The notes below the pieces were generated by a model. It searched no databases. It saw only the letters and a program-made list of their open reading frames with translations, and was not told where the DNA came from. Made by a program: the position numbers and the translations under genes. A stretch of 64,000 nucleotides of DNA from Melieria omissa (lineage: Eukaryota > Arthropoda > Insecta > Diptera > Ulidiidae): contig OZ020267.1 in NCBI GenBank assembly GCA_963971225.1, positions 116,012,936-116,076,935 on the forward strand, in the 5' to 3' direction. Shown here in pieces: positions 1 to 11,053 of the stretch (positions within the stretch are counted from its first letter, which is position 1; each line of letters starts with the position of its first letter).

Positions 1-380
1 AAATCCTCAAATCCTCATACTTTATTGAAAAATGCATCTCAGTATTCTGTATAATACAAAAATGAAAGTAAGGGCCATTACTTTTATCGTTGTAACTTTA
101 ACGTTTACTGAAATCTGAAAATTTGTTTTAATTGCCCTGAACCTCGTCCTTTAAAAACCATACGCAAAAATTTTGATCATGTGCAATATATCATCATAAC
201 TGTTGTTCTTATAATTGATATTTGCGGGGGTAATTTTGAATATTGTATATTTGAATATTGTACCTTATTTTTGTCGTCTGCTGCTAAATTTAATCGTTAG
301 GTTAGTATATGATCGATCTAACTTATGACTCTTCTAAAATCTTGAGTAGCGTTGATGATTTGTGTCCGGCAGGAGCTCAG

Positions 381-386
381 CACGTG
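381..386. promoter_or_regulatory. CACGTG E-box upstream of Kr-h1 (candidate)
   Basis: A palindromic CACGTG lies about 6.8 kb upstream of the Kr-h1 start codon. In insects the Met-Tai juvenile-hormone receptor induces Kr-h1 through E-box-like elements of the CACGTG/CACGCG type. One hexamer is expected by chance every few kilobases, so this is only a candidate. Confidence 0.2.
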
Positions 387-2249
387 TTTTGCGGCGCCTT
401 TTGCGGCAATAACAAATTTGCGATATTAAGACCCAGATGCGGGCACAATTAGCTCTTATCTCGCGGCCTTTCAACTTGGCGTCAAATTTCGTTAACTTTT
501 TGTTAAGTCCACGCAGAAGGTTTCTTTAACTTCCGAGCGTGTGACGCAAAATGGCAATGTAAGCGTACCCGCCCATCCATAAATACACACACATGCATAC
601 ATATGTATGTATGCACAGGCAATGCAAGCATATACGCATAAACGTACTTACGATACATTCTATTCTGACGCGTTTGCTAGTCGACAAGTACTATATAGGA
701 TTTTCTGTGTTTGGTGAATTGAGGAGATATTTTTTGTTTCGTATCGTGTTGGTATAAAAATAATTAAGTACTCACAGTTTGTTTTTATTTATTTTTATGT
801 AAATATTTCGACTTGGTAGAAACCATGAAAGTAAGAAAGCCCAGGAGCGGGGGAGCAGGCAAAAGCTCGTCGAGTGCGTGTGCGTCGCTCGCTTGCCACA
901 GTTTACCATTGGTAAACTTTAATTCGTTTCCTTTTGTGCACGTAATTTAATAAATTGTAATGGAAACGCATACATAAACTCAGCAATAACCTCACCAGCG
1001 ACAGCAACAACAACAACGACAACACAAAACAAACTATTTAAATGTTCATTGACCTCATAGTGCTGGCTTGGCTCGTTAGCGATGACGGTGCGTCGTCAAA
1101 CGCAACATACGACGGCCATCGCACCACAAATCCCTGCTGCTACTGCTGCCACTGTGTCATCGCTAGCCCCAGCCGACATTTTTTTTTAATGATTTAAGTA
1201 CAACAAAAAATTAAATTAAATTTTGGTCTTCCATACATATTTGTTATTTAAAAAAATATATTTCTTTTCTCAGCAAGCTTTTCTTTTAATTGTCATTGGT
1301 AATTCGTTTGAGATAGTTTTATCAGCACTACAGAGACGATTTCTTTTCCCCTATTACATGCGTGTATGTAAGAAAACTTTGAAATATTTCCAAGAACAAT
1401 GCCTTTAATAAAACTTGTTTATCTCAAATATTACAGGTTTTATTTTGTATACATATATTCTGGATTCGCTCTGTTTATGCTTTTTCGTCATCCATAGGCC
1501 ATTTTAGCGGATGATTACTCTTCAAAAAATTTACCATTACAGTCAAGTTTCAATATTTTAGCAGCTGACGTGTGTCGTCAATTGTTTTTTTTCTGCTTTA
1601 TTCGGCGAGGCCATCAAACAATTTTCACTACCCACTATTAAAATGTGGTCAAGAATCGGAAAACCAGTTTACTTCGTCGGTCATGAGTGTGTGCGAGAGT
1701 ATTTCTGAGCTATCCCAACAAACTAACGGTAAGTTAACGGTTGTGCTCGCAGGTAATGCTAGCGGGTAGCTGCTGCACACTGCGCTTGATCGCCGCGCAG
1801 CTTTGAATGAGTCTTTCGCCTCGTCTTGCCGCACCGTCAGATGTTGCGGCGCAGCGCGACGTGTTGCGTTGCTTTTTGGGGGCCACAACTTACCTATACG
1901 CATTTGCTGCCTTTTGTCTGGTTGTGGCTGTGTTGCTTTTAATTATTTTATGCCGGAATGTTGATGAACTTTTGTGCTAGTTTATGAAGTACAACAACTT
2001 CAAAATATATATGTACAAAAACCGAGAAGCGGAAAAAGACAAACAGCAGCAAATATTTTTTGAACACACTGGGTGCGTACACATATAAACTTTTTTTAAT
2101 TCAATTTTTTTGTTTGTTTTGCTTTGCATGAAGGGATTTTCGGATATATAGTTAGTACATTGTATGTATGTACGCACATGCTTGGATGAGCGTGTGTACC
2201 ATACCTATATGAAGTATTGGGACATGTTACTTTTGAATGTAACTTAACT

Positions 2250-2322
2250 GGCCTCGATAGTTCAGCGGGTAGCGCGCTGACTTCTCATACCAAAGGCTCC
2301 AGGTTCGATTCCAAAATATTAT
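2250..2322 (+). repeat. tRNA-derived SINE-like sequence, copy 1
   Basis: The sequence has a good pol III A box (TAGTTCAGCGG) and a perfect B box (GGTTCGATTCC), spaced as in a tRNA. The 3' half of the T stem and the acceptor stem are lost (the B box runs straight into AT-rich DNA), and the anticodon stem pairs poorly, so it cannot be a working tRNA. A near-identical copy lies on the other strand at 34346-34420, which marks it as a dispersed repeat. Confidence 0.65.
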
Positions 2323-2561
2323 ATTATAGACATGTTATATGTATTTATCGCTTCCAAAATTTTGGTGATAATATTACTGTTGAAATATTACTTAAAAAGT
2401 AATATGTAATGCTTAATTTTGAAGTACCCTGCACCCTCAAAAGATTTATAAGGTTTTATAAACACCGTTAAGTGTTTGATTCCCGAAAGGGGCTTCACTT
2501 GTATTGTGAAATATGTATTTATGCTGATTAAAATATTTAATAAGTAATAGGTATATGTATA

Positions 2562-3076
2562 TGGAAGAGTAGCTTAAGTCGACATAAGCGGAAATTGAGT
2601 TATTGCGTTGGGAGCTTTATAGAAGTCAAGACGCTTAAATGTATCTCATAAGTTTTTAAAACGACGGGTTTTTAACAATATTATGAGCGTTTATAGTCTT
2701 TAAAACAGCTTTGCATTCATTAGAACATCTTATGTGCACATAGTTTTGTTTACATATTCCATATATTTAAGTTTGAATAAAACATCTTATGTTTACTTAA
2801 CACTACGCAATATATCATTTATATTTCAATAGAAGCGCTTAAGTTACTTAAGAACCTGTAAAACGCAAATTTCAGTATCGAAAAAGAGCTTAAGAGTAAA
2901 AGTGCCAATTTCTTCCTATTTACCAATACTTTTTTTAAATTTGCACTTTTCTTTTCTGATAAACTTATCAACAATATATTAAGTTACAGATATTTTGCAA
3001 TAATCAAGTATAATAAAAATTACACACAATGTAAGATATCTCAAAACTTAAATTTTCGACTTAAGCTACTCTTCCA
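2562..3076. mobile_element. TA-flanked MITE with 21-bp perfect terminal inverted repeats
   Basis: The left end starts TGGAAGAGTAGCTTAAGTCG and the right end is its exact reverse complement; the perfect repeat is 21 bp and is bordered on both sides by TA. The interior is AT-rich, has no ORF and carries several CTTAAG motifs. TA borders suggest mobilisation by a Tc1/mariner-type transposase. Length is about 515 bp. Confidence 0.75.
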
Positions 3077-4430
3077 TACGGCCACAGATATAACTCAATA
3101 TGTCTATGTATGTATGTTGTGCTATATTCGCTTAGTAAGCGGTTAGTTTTGAAACGCCTGGGTCGAAATTAGATTTCCGTATTTCTTTCATTTATTATCA
3201 GACACCTACCATGTGATTCGTATCAGTATCAGGTATCAGTTGCTTACTCACGTAGTGTGTGGAAGGCATTCCGCTCGGGTTGCACTCTTGTGCGCTTTGC
3301 GCATTTTGTGGACCCTTCTGTGACAGCAGAAAATAGGGCACGCTCCCATGTTTCAAAATCATGAAATTGCCTAAAGTTCGTATGAGGTAAGTGATCCATT
3401 TCACGAATGTTTTATTGAGTTGACTTAGAAGGTTTATAATTCTTCGCCCAGCGCTTCAGACTTCGCATCAAGGCATTAACAGTGCGAAGCTTTGCAAACC
3501 CGATGAGCAATTTTTCTCAGTGGAAAGCACCGATAAGAACGACTTACGCCATGCACGAATTCCTCGAAAGTGCTATTCGGTTCGGGTGCTCTCGGGCTTT
3601 CGGTCAGCCCAAGCGATAACGCAACCTCCTCACCCTACCTAATAAGTTTTCACTTGGATTCATCGAGACGAAAGTTACGCTAACCTGAGAAACCATTGAG
3701 ACGACTATTGAGTTCTGCTCGTTGAAAAAAAATCCCTAAATGTACAAAAGCCTAATGTGAAGTCTCGCACAAATTTCCCCTGCAACCAGAGTTTATATGA
3801 GATTAAGTGTAAAAAATGAAAAACGTTCTGAGACTGCTTTCAGAAATTCAGTGATTGTGCTCAAAATTACGCAGCCTAAACAATTCTGAAGCACCAAAAC
3901 TCACTCACTCATTCTCTCATTTCTAAAATTCCCCATACTCCACTCAATGGCTCGTGGCATTCTTAACGCCAGAAAACTGCCTATCTACAGCGTACGTATC
4001 TTGTTGTGACATAGAACGGTCCCATAAGAATGTCATGCCGAAAATTACGCAGCTTTTCCATTTCTATTTCGGTCTAGCTGGGAATATTCGGGGGAAATTC
4101 TGATTGTGTTGTGCGTGTTGGTTGGCGGTAGTGGTGGTGGCAATGGTAATGGCAGTGGAAGTGGCGGTGTTGGGTGATGGTGTGGTGGTTAGAAGCATAA
4201 TTTTCGGGTACCCACCCGCCAGTCGACTGCACATTATCAAACGTTGAACTTGGCATTCGCGGAGGCAGTGAGTTCGGGCTGTGCAGTTCTTTACATAAAA
4301 CTTGCACACGGTGGAAAATCGTCAGAGCAAATAAAATGTGTACATGAAGTGGATAAGGTCATCGGCATCTGAAGTGGGTGTGATGGCACCTTCCGATTTT
4401 CGCGTTCCAACATTTTAACGAGAACTCGTC

Positions 4431-4634
4431 ATGGCTAAAACCGGCGAGCATGGCCGCATCCATATGAACGATGTGCTGGAGTCGTTTCGGAAAATGCGTA
4501 TGAATAGGACTGTGCAGGGACGCGGGTGCAGGTCCAAAATCGAGCACACAAAGGATTTGCAAAAAGTGTTGAGACTATTGAAGAAACATATGGGCAAAGG
4601 AAAGTCTGCGAAGAAAATTAAGATTTTGGTATAG
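4431..4634 (+). CDS. Small lysine/arginine-rich ORF of unknown function
   Basis: A 67-codon ORF starts ATGGCTAAAACC and ends at TAG. Its codons favour G or C in the third position (GAG, CTG, ATC, GTG, CGC), unlike the surrounding AT-rich DNA, which suggests a translated sequence. The peptide is basic (KHMGKGKSAKKIK near the C-terminus) and has no signal peptide or membrane segment. It lies 2.8 kb upstream of the Kr-h1 start on the same strand, so it could be an upstream ORF in a Kr-h1 leader, a separate small gene or chance. A possible donor (TTG|gtatag) overlaps its stop but does not fit the phase of the Kr-h1 exon. I do not recognise it. Confidence 0.35.
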   Translation: MAKTGEHGRIHMNDVLESFRKMRMNRTVQGRGCRSKIEHTKDLQKVLRLLKKHMGKGKSAKKIKILV

Positions 4635-5322
4635 AATCGTCGGGATGGCATGGTTGTGAGTGGAGTAAGAAGTTGGCAGTTGTGTCGGCAGGGAGAACGG
4701 TTTTTAAAACCAAATTGAAGAAGATCTTTTAAAACAGTTGCAAAAAAGCTAGTTAAAAACTTGATTACCAAAATGAAACTAGAAACGATCGCAGTTTATC
4801 GAGGTGGTGAACTAAAGCTTTCTGAGAGAAGTACAAAGCATTCCGATTTCAGTCTATAACGAAAAGTGTTGGCAAAAATTGTCACAGTAAAAGGAGTTGA
4901 AAATAGTGGTGCTGGAGGCGTGTAGTGTGAATTGCAAGTGAACAAGAAATTAAATAAAATATATTTCGAATATTTGACCTGTTATTATCAGAAACAAAAA
5001 ATTATTTTGCTAACTCTAAATGTTGCACGCATGTGTACAGAACTTAAGCGCGGAGAAAGCGAAACTAATCATTTACCTATTTGCTTTGACTTACATATGT
5101 ACGTACATATATGAAAAGGTAACGTTTTCTTGGTCGTGCCTAGCAAGTGGCGGCGACGTCATATAATCGAATCGAATTTTTTCGCAACCACATGTTAAGA
5201 CTGATTTCCCGCATATTGGAACTGATCGAATATTGGAATTATTGACTGAGTCTAAAGACTGCTTCTAACCACCGACCAAACCATTGGACATTTAATGGAA
5301 AACTTGCTTTTGATATCAAACA
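4635..5322. other. Non-coding spacer upstream of Kr-h1
   Basis: AT-rich sequence between the small ORF and the candidate alternative exon; no feature could be supported. Confidence 0.4.
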
Positions 5323-5560
5323 ATGACTGAAAGTGAAGACGCCTCGCATAGTTGGCGTTCTAAGCAGAGTTGGATCAAAGATGTGCTTTCGAAGTCCGGC
5401 ACTGAGTTGATGACAATAACGACGAAGAAAGCGACTGCAACTGCAACAGCGGAAACAGTAACAGCGTCGACAACCACCCCTAATAGCGTAAGAAATGGCG
5501 TTGCCCGGAAGCTGGTCAAGAAAGGTGGTGGTGGTGGTGTTGGTGGCGAATGCGGCAAAG
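5323..5560 (+). CDS. Kr-h1: Candidate alternative N-terminal coding exon of Kr-h1
   Basis: An ORF starts in good context (CAAACAATGAC) and stays open for 79 codons to a donor GCAAAG|gtgtgtac at 5561. The exon ends in phase 1. The Kr-h1 acceptor at 7199-7200 opens with ATTTCCACCACAAGATGG; joined in phase 1 this reads D-F-H-H-K and runs straight into the Kr-h1 start methionine in the same frame. The product would be Kr-h1 with an 84-residue N-terminal extension rich in Thr/Ala, ending in a Gly tract. Drosophila Kr-h1 is known to make isoforms from different first exons that differ at the N-terminus; matching this exon to one of them is my inference. The alternative is a non-coding leader exon or an unrelated ORF. 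Confidence 0.45.
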
Positions 5561-7200
5561 GTGTGTACGGTGTAGCTTGTGTCGACAAATAATTTTACTT
5601 CTACTCAAATTGATCTGTGAGTTAAGCTTGAGCTTAAACAATGCGAGTCAAAAATTACACGTTTATTCTGTGGTATTATATTCTTCACGCTTTCTTATGT
5701 CATTAAAAAAACCATTCCATAATTTGTCAAGCTTTTTTTGGTGACATGGTGCACAATGGGAAAAATTAAGAAGGACAATTGGCAATGGGCAAAAGTTCTC
5801 CCGATGAATATGTTCTAACCCCCTCGGAAAATGCACTCCAATAACGCCATTTTGTATAGTGTTTCAGAAAAACAAAATGCCGGTCGGGTGATTTGTGTAT
5901 ACTGACAGGGAAAGTTCCAAATATTTATCAACAAAAGGAGCTTTTACTACAACGGTGGCTTAGTGTGGGGATATCAACAGTCGTACCCTCTAACTGCTGG
6001 AAAACCACATAATCGGCACAAGTACGGTGAAAGTGAATGAGGGGGAATTTCAAGCTTAATTTGCCCCTGATTCACTCTGTTCGCAGTAGACTTACGCATT
6101 TTCCTATTGTGTTAGAAGAAATGAGGAAGAATCATGGAATATACATGCATACATACATATGTATGTATGTTTGTGCATGTACAAATGTATGTTTGCATTT
6201 GTATAGTAGAAAAAGTGAAATCCGGAGGTTACTGCGGCTCTCACTTACTCCCCTAAAGTGTCAGGTGGTGGGATAAAAGGAAAATCAAACGCAAACGCAG
6301 GAAACGCAGTACTACGTAGAAAAGCACAGGCTCTACTTTGAGGAAAATGAGAGAAAACCGTGAACATGTTCATGTGGTAGTAAAAATAATCTGAAAGCAA
6401 TGGCATGGTATGGGAGAGGGTGGGTTTTCTCCTTATTGGCATGCAATGAGTTTGAGTTAATAGTTGGTTGTGAAAAAACACAAAATCTTGTACATATTTG
6501 AAATTTAAAGGAAATTAAAAAGTTTTTAAATTAATAAAATTTTGAATGTCTTCGAAAGTCTGAAAACATTTTAGTTTCAAATAAAGTGCTCAAAAAGTAT
6601 AGCACGACGTATGACGTTGAAATCCAATGAGTGTAAGTTAATTTGCGAAAACAAAATATGTCCATGAATACTATTAAATAATTGTCTACATTAAGAGTGT
6701 ATTGCGTGTTAGTTAAATTATAAGTTAGTCCGAAAGACCAAGTTTCGGACGTACTTTGGTTTCTAAAGTTTTTAATTAAAAATATTAAAATGCGGATGTC
6801 TAAGGGACAAATTAATTTAGTTTAGTAGACAAGTTTTGAAATTAATTGGTTTTGAAGAGTAAATATAAATCAAGTTTCATAATCGTAACTGTGGGGACGC
6901 TTCTTCAATCAAGCTAAATTTTGTCTGTTATAGCAATACGGTCCTACTTACCTCCGTTCATACGAACTTAAGTTCTGCGTACGTACGAGTATGTGTATGT
7001 ATGTATGTATGTACTTTGGAATATGTACGCAGATTCTCATTTATATTTTGTTTTTGACTTTCTGGTATAATACTGGTGATTTTCATTGTTTTTTATAATT
7101 CACCGTATATAAGTCATATTGCGAATTCCTAATTTTTTTCTCGTAACATTATTTTCAAAATGCCTCAATCTATACTTTCTTTATTTGTTTAATTCGACAG
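5561..7200. other. Non-coding region before the first certain Kr-h1 exon
   Basis: AT-rich, with a (GTAT)n run at about 6990-7013 and no supported exon. If the 5323-5560 exon is real this is its intron, ending in a good acceptor (ttgtttaattcgacag) at 7200. Confidence 0.5.
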
Positions 7201-7214
7201 ATTTCCACCACAAG

Positions 7215-10200
7215 ATGGTTTATTATCAGTCCACACCGTTAATGATAAAAACCGAGCAACCTAGTCAAGCGCAATTTTGCATCCCACTGCGTACGGCGGC
7301 TACAGCCACCACGAGCGCGGCTGCTTCAGCGTCACATCACCAGCTGCAGCAGCCACAGCAACTGCAGCAGAACGCGGGCAACGGTCGAAACGGCACTGTT
7401 GCAGCTGCAGCCGTGCAGCAACAGCAAGTTTCACAACAGAGTATTAACCCAAACGCACAACAAACTCTCCACACAGCGCCAAATCAAAGCTTCCTGACAA
7501 CAATCAAGGCGGAGGCGCTGCCCCCCAGTATAACCATTTACGCCACTTCCTCGTCCACAGCGACCTTGGGAACAGCGCCGCCGGTCGCAGCGGGCCGTGG
7601 CGTCAGTAGTAATAGCGTAGCGGCGACATCTCCGGCTACAGTTGCCACCGCAGCTGGCCGAAAGTCGGCTGCAGTGAAGCCGCAATTCAAGTGCGAGCAG
7701 TGCGGCATGACCTTCGGCAGCAAGTCTGCCCACACTTCACACACCAAATCCCATGCGAAGAATGGTGACTTTGGTGGGGGCGCTGGGGTGGGTGGGACCA
7801 GCGCGAACTCTGCAGTTAGCAGTGCGAGCGCCATAGTCGCTGCCGCTGCTGCTGCCGGACTCGCTGATATTAGTGAAGCTGGCGTTGCCTTGGGCATAGC
7901 GAAAACGCCAAGCGTCAGTGCAGTGGCCAGTGGCGATCCCTACCAGTGCAATGTATGCCAGAAGACATTCGCTGTACCCGCAAGACTGGTGAGTTAATCA
8001 ACAGATCCCAACCTACCTACTTATTTGACAAGCACAATTAAATATTTTGGTTGTAGTAATGAGATGATAGCTACCCAGCAAACCAAACGATATCGAAACG
8101 ATATAGTACGATATCGTTAAAGCGAGAATTTGTCTCGTTTTCGAGTATTGCTAAAGTGTCTAAAATGATATCGAGAACGAGAAAAATGACACTATCGTAA
8201 CGATATCGAGAATTTCGAACATCTCGACATCGTAACGATATTGAAATTTTCTTATCCGAGATATCGTAACGATGTCGGGATTTTCAAAATTCTCGATATC
8301 GTTACGATAGTGTAATTTTTCTTGTTCTCAATAGAATTTTCGCTACTATTACGAAAACTTATTTTCTTTTTGAAAATTAAAATAAAACGCATATTTTGCA
8401 GAATTGTCGCAATTGTCGCCAGCCCATTATTCAAATTATATTACGATTATAATTACACGTAAACTCGGTTTTAAATGCGCGCACGTTCAGGAAATCACAA
8501 TTTTTCGTTTGACAAAAAAATATTTCATTTAAGTTGAAAATATTCAAAATCTTGAAGGCAAAAAATTCAAGCATTATCGAGATTATTTCGAGAAACTGTC
8601 GCTACAAATTTATATCGAGAAATTGTTTGCAGGGTAGTAACAAAGTGCTCGAATTGTACATTCAATCGAATGAGTTTATTAAATCGGTCTTCAAATTACC
8701 CTAAAAAGTGATGGGCAGCTTTGACGGGTTTTTGATAACAGAGTTAATGTGCTTGCCGACTCCGCTAGAATGATGGCATCAGATCTCTAATGATTTTCAT
8801 GTTGTTATTACTCGCAGATTCGCCACTACCGCACCCACACTGGCGAGAGACCCTTCGAGTGCGAGTTCTGTCACAAGCTTTTTAGTGTCAAGGAGAACCT
8901 GCAGGTGCACCGTCGCATTCACACCAAAGAACGCCCCTACAAGTGCGATGTTTGCGGACGTGCTTTCGAGCATTCTGGGAAGTTGCACCGCCACATGCGC
9001 ATCCACACGGGCGAGCGGCCGCACAAGTGTTCCGTCTGCGAGAAGACATTCATACAGTCGGGTCAGCTCGTCATACATATGCGTACGCACACCGGTGAGA
9101 AGCCTTACAAGTGCCCCGTGGAGGGCTGCGGCAAGGGGTTCACTTGCTCCAAACAGTTGAAGGTGCACTCGCGCACACACACCGGTGAGAAACCGTATCA
9201 CTGTGACATCTGCTTTCGTGATTTCGGCTATAACCACGTGCTGAAGCTGCACCGTGTGCAGCACTACGGTTCCAAGTGCTACAAGTGCACCATTTGTGAC
9301 GAGACCTTTAAGAGCAAGAAAGAGATGGAGGCGCACATCAAGGGCCACGCGAACGAGCTGCCCGACGACGAAGAGGAGGCGTCCGCCACAAGCAACAATG
9401 GGGTCGTGCCGGCGGGCTGCTCGTCGAGCGTTTCTAGTGGTGAGACGACGTCGGCACCTGGCTCACCACATTCTCCCATCACTAACGCAGCGGTCGTCGC
9501 CAAGACGAAGAAGCTTAAGCAAGAGCGGCCCCGCACGGCAAGCGCACTGTCCACGTCAATCCTACTCGGTCCGCCTTCGCCCAGCTCACCCAGATCCACA
9601 CTATCGCCGGCCTCATCACAAGCGTCGGGCTCGCGCCTTTCGGCTGGCTCACCAGCTTCATCCATCGCTTCGCCATCAATGCCAACAACTCTTGAGACTG
9701 ACTACCATAGCCGCGACAGCGGTGTCGCCAGTTCGAGTAACAACCGCCAGCTATCGACAATGACCAACTTCAACGCCAACGGTCACCAACAGCATGTGTA
9801 CATCATGGAAGAGTTACCAACTGACCTCAGTGTTCAACAACAACAGCAACAACAACAGCTTCCCAAATATTATCAACATTTGCAGTCATCAGGCACTTCT
9901 ATTTATCAACAGCAGCATCAGCAGCAGGAGCAGCAACCGCAGTCGTCATTCTCTTACATACACCACTCCCTCGCGCCGGGAGCACAGCTGCTGCCACAAC
10001 AACTCGCAATGGCTGAGGCCCCCACCATTAATCCTGCGCTCCTGGAAGCGGCCTCGATCGCTAGCCGGTGCGCCATGCTGGATTCGCCGCGAGAAGAGGA
10101 TGTTACGCAAGCGGCGCTGCAAATTATGCAACTAAATCGGGCCCAGCAGCGGCAACAGCAGCGCCAGAGTCAAGCACACGCGGCCCAGCCATCGCACACG

Positions 10201-10969
10201 CAACCAGTCCAACATGTCGCAACGCTGGAAGCATCATCCCGAAGCTCGCCACAACGTATGCTCCTGGGCAAGGACTTGACCCAGTACGACGACACGTGTG
10301 AGGCCAACGAACTGATCGAGCACTACAAGCGCGGTGAGCTGGCGCGGCACGGCATACACAAAGGATACGCGCCAGTGCCAAAATTCGAGTGAGTATTTAC
10401 GGAGTGATGGTGCGAAGCATATCTTAATGTTTGCAAAACTGCTGCAATCGCTAAATTGTGGTTTATTATAATGCCAAATTTTAATGCATTCGCATTTTTA
10501 TGTGCATGTAGTATATGTTTTGCTTTTGCAGTCGTCTAGCCGGTAGATCGATTGTTTCTAATTATTACATGTTCGCTTCCTTAGGCCTTCCCTGCTCAAC
10601 AATGAGATTATAGTGCGACAGGTGGAAGCTGCTATTGCGCCACTGCGTTCCTCCACCGAGTCACCGGAGCGTTCGTCGTCACCCGAAAGCGATTCTATGA
10701 TGATGGCCGATCGCGACGTAATGACTTTGCCATTGCGCAAGCGCAAACTCTACATGCACGAGAGCTCACCCAGCGAGACCGCTGCGTCAGCGCCGGCGGC
10801 TGGGACGGGGACGTCAGCCACTACGGTAGCCGCCGATAAGACTGGCAGCATCGCAGGTGCAAGCTTGGGTGGCGGCGATGCACCTGCTAACAGCCCCACC
10901 GACAGCACCGACATGGGCGCTAAAGTAATGCGCATGAGCTCCGTCATACAGTTTGCCAAGGCGTCGTAA
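7215..10969 (+). CDS. Kr-h1: Kr-h1, Kruppel homolog 1 C2H2 zinc-finger transcription factor
   Basis: Three coding exons: 7215-7988, 8818-10388 and 10585-10969, 2730 nt, 909 aa. All borders are GT-AG and phases agree (0, then 2). ATG 7215 was chosen because it follows the acceptor at 7200; the in-frame ATG at 7119 lies in the intron. Kr-h1 is the nuclear early-response gene of juvenile hormone that holds back metamorphosis. The protein starts MVYYQSTPLMIKTEQ, then Ala/Gln-rich sequence, then exactly eight C2H2 fingers: one isolated (FKCEQCGMTF) and seven in a block with TGE(R/K)P-type linkers, as in the family. Finger 2 is split by the first intron (PARL|IRHYRTH). The C-terminal half is low-complexity Ser/Pro/Gln, with CAA/CAG runs near 9835-9955. 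The last exon ends MRMSSVIQFAKAS. AATAAA signals follow at 11034 and 11048. Confidence 0.95.
8074..8634. mobile_element. Foldback/MITE element in the Kr-h1 zinc-finger intron
   Basis: Ends are CCCAGCAAAC and the inverse of CCCTGCAAAC, each bordered by TA. The interior (about 8088-8330) is made of repeated, mutually inverted copies of a TATCGTAACGATATCGAGA-like motif, so the single strand could fold extensively. No ORF. It lies inside the 829-bp intron at 7989-8817 that separates the two halves of zinc finger 2 and makes up most of it. Confidence 0.6.
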
Positions 10970-11033
10970 TTCGCCGAGCAGGCACTACGGCCGAGAGAAA
11001 GACGAGTGGCGCGGAAGCCGATACAATTAACTA

Positions 11034-11053
11034 AATAAAGACTGTTAAATAAA
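11034..11053 (+). terminator. Poly(A) signals after Kr-h1
   Basis: Two AATAAA hexamers, at 11034 and 11048, lie 65-80 bp past the Kr-h1 stop. Family transcripts can be longer, so later signals may also be used. Confidence 0.5.

Larger units (their letters stand above)
1..4430. other. Upstream region of Kr-h1, mostly non-coding
   Basis: No convincing coding exon was found. Seen here: an ATGT/CATA-type run near 598-620, an E-box CACGTG at 381-386, a GC-richer block at about 1720-1890, a tRNA-like sequence at 2250-2322, and an inverted-repeat element at 2562-3076. Drosophila Kr-h1 has several promoters and long 5' non-coding exons, so part of this stretch may be transcribed leader, but no exon border could be fixed from sequence alone. 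Confidence 0.5.

Noticed and set aside
2250..2322. Functional tRNA gene
   Set aside because: Only A and B boxes are good; acceptor and anticodon stems do not pair and the T stem is broken. Same verdict for 34346-34420, whose T stem is intact but anticodon arm is not.
7119..7214. Kr-h1 start at ATG 7119
   Set aside because: The frame before 7201 reads through a pyrimidine-rich intron end into an acceptor; ATG 7215 matches the known Kr-h1 N-terminal sequence type.
8797..9348. 183-codon minus-strand ORF
   Set aside because: Antisense shadow of the Kr-h1 zinc-finger exon.
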